Position numbers and translations under genes: made by a program
IMG/VR virus record: IMGVR_UViG_3300048061_000130
Location: 1-21,732 of that record
Source of the DNA: a virus
Length of the DNA stretch: 21,732 nucleotides
Direction: 5' to 3' (one strand)
Notes under the pieces: generated by a model
The model's input: only the letters and a program-made list of their open reading frames with translations
Databases searched by the model: none
What the model was told of the DNA's origin: nothing
In this document: positions 21,077 to 21,732 of the stretch, piece after piece
Layout: the number at the start of each line of letters is the position of its first letter
Position numbering within the stretch: the stretch's first letter is position 1

Positions 21077-21732
21077 GCAAAGAGTTTTTGTGGGTGGAGA
21101 AATACCGCCCAAACATTGTCGAAGATTGCATCCTTCCTGCTAGCACCAAACAAGTGTTTCAGGGTTTTGTCGATCAAGGAGAACTCCCTAACCTAATGCT
21201 GACAGGCACAGCAGGCGTTGGTAAGACCACTGTTGCTAAGGCACTGTGTGAGGAGATTGGTGCTTCTTACATCGTCATCAACGGGTCTGACGAGGGACGT
21301 TTCCTAGACACTATCAGGAACCGTGTCCGTCAGTTTGCCACGACTGTCTCTCTCACGTCTGGAGCATCCCACAAGGTGGTCATCATCGATGAGGCAGACA
21401 ACACCACCAACGATGTTCAACTGTCTCTGAGGACTGCTGTGGAGGAGTTCCATAGCAACTGCCGTTTCATCTTTACCTGCAACTTCATCAATAAAATTAT
21501 TGAACCGTTGCACTCACGTTGTACAGTTGTTGATTTTAGAATCAAACCTGAGCAGTCTACTCAACTTCAGGGAGAATTCTTTACTCGTCTCAAAACTATT
21601 CTGACGAATGAGAATGTTGAGTATGAAGACAAAGTTCTCGCGAAGCTTGTCAAGAGGTATTATCCTGATTGGCGTCGTCTTATTAACGAGTGCCAGCGTT
21701 ATGCTGCCACAGGGAGTATTACTTCTGCTATC
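21073..21732 (+). CDS. 44: Clamp loader large subunit gp44, 5' part (3' end outside window)
   Basis: AAA+ ATPase that, with gp62, opens and loads the gp45 clamp on primed DNA. 220 residues are visible before the window ends; T4 gp44 has 319. The start ATG overlaps the gp45 stop. N-terminal LWVEKYRPNIVEDCILPAST parallels T4 LEQKYRPSTIDECILPAFDK. Walker A is GTAGVGKT (45-52), Walker B is VVIIDEAD with D106-E107, and the SRC motif at 148-150 carries the arginine finger. The frame is open to the edge with no stop. The missing C-terminal collar domain lies downstream. Confidence 0.96.
   Translation, partial: MSKEFLWVEKYRPNIVEDCILPASTKQVFQGFVDQGELPNLMLTGTAGVGKTTVAKALCEEIGASYIVINGSDEGRFLDTIRNRVRQFATTVSLTSGASHKVVIIDEADNTTNDVQLSLRTAVEEFHSNCRFIFTCNFINKIIEPLHSRCTVVDFRIKPEQSTQLQGEFFTRLKTILTNENVEYEDKVLAKLVKRYYPDWRRLINECQRYAATGSITSAI

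Noticed and set aside
1-21732. tRNA genes, CRISPR arrays, insertion sequences, introns
   Set aside because: No gap is long enough to hold a tRNA cloverleaf except 12696-12815 and a few 70-90 base gaps, and none shows one. No direct repeat array, transposase or split core gene was seen.

Overview
The window is a stretch of a T4-like myovirus genome, and the best reading is a marine cyanophage (a Synechococcus or Prochlorococcus T4-type phage). All genes are on the + strand. They are tightly packed, no gap exceeds about 120 bases, and the order follows the T4 core: 17-18-19-20-67-21-22-23, then 3-uvsY-uvsW, 55, 47-46, then 45-44. Three features point to a cyanophage rather than an enteric T4 relative: a CobS-like AAA+ ATPase next to a large von Willebrand A/HExxH protein, a DUF3110-like gene between 47 and 46, and an Sm-like gene after uvsW. 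I saw no tRNA, CRISPR array, insertion sequence, intron or photosynthesis gene. Assignments rest on remembered families and visible motifs; no database search was run.

Bases 2-9538 form the virion module: the terminase large subunit (5' end outside the window), a small zinc-ribbon protein, tail sheath gp18, tail tube gp19, portal gp20, a gp67-like prohead core protein, prohead protease gp21, scaffold gp22 and major capsid gp23. T4-type late promoter motifs (NATAAATA or close variants) precede most of these genes, and the block ends at a strong hairpin terminator just after gp23. From about 9540 to 12695 a second late-type block carries two tiny ORFs, the gp3-like tail completion protein, uvsY, uvsW and the Sm-like gene. 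Placing uvsW behind late motifs fits its known late expression in T4.

At 12760-12788 there is an almost perfect sigma-70 promoter. Its -35 hexamer forms one arm of an inverted repeat. It faces the late sigma factor gp55, a 74-residue unknown, and the Mre11/Rad50-type pair gp47-gp46, with the DUF3110-like gene between them. A second hairpin terminator abuts the gp46 stop codon. Downstream, two genes with near-identical leaders encode the VWA/HExxH protein and its MoxR/CobS-like ATPase partner. They are followed by two small unknowns (58 and 95 residues), sliding clamp gp45 and the start of clamp loader gp44, which runs off the right edge.

The genes cover most steps of late development: packaging motor, tail, head assembly and maturation, recombination and branch processing, late transcription (gp55 and clamp gp45 together in T4), and DNA synthesis. 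The least understood and most promising parts are the VWA-peptidase/AAA+ pair and the small conserved-looking genes inserted between core T4 genes.
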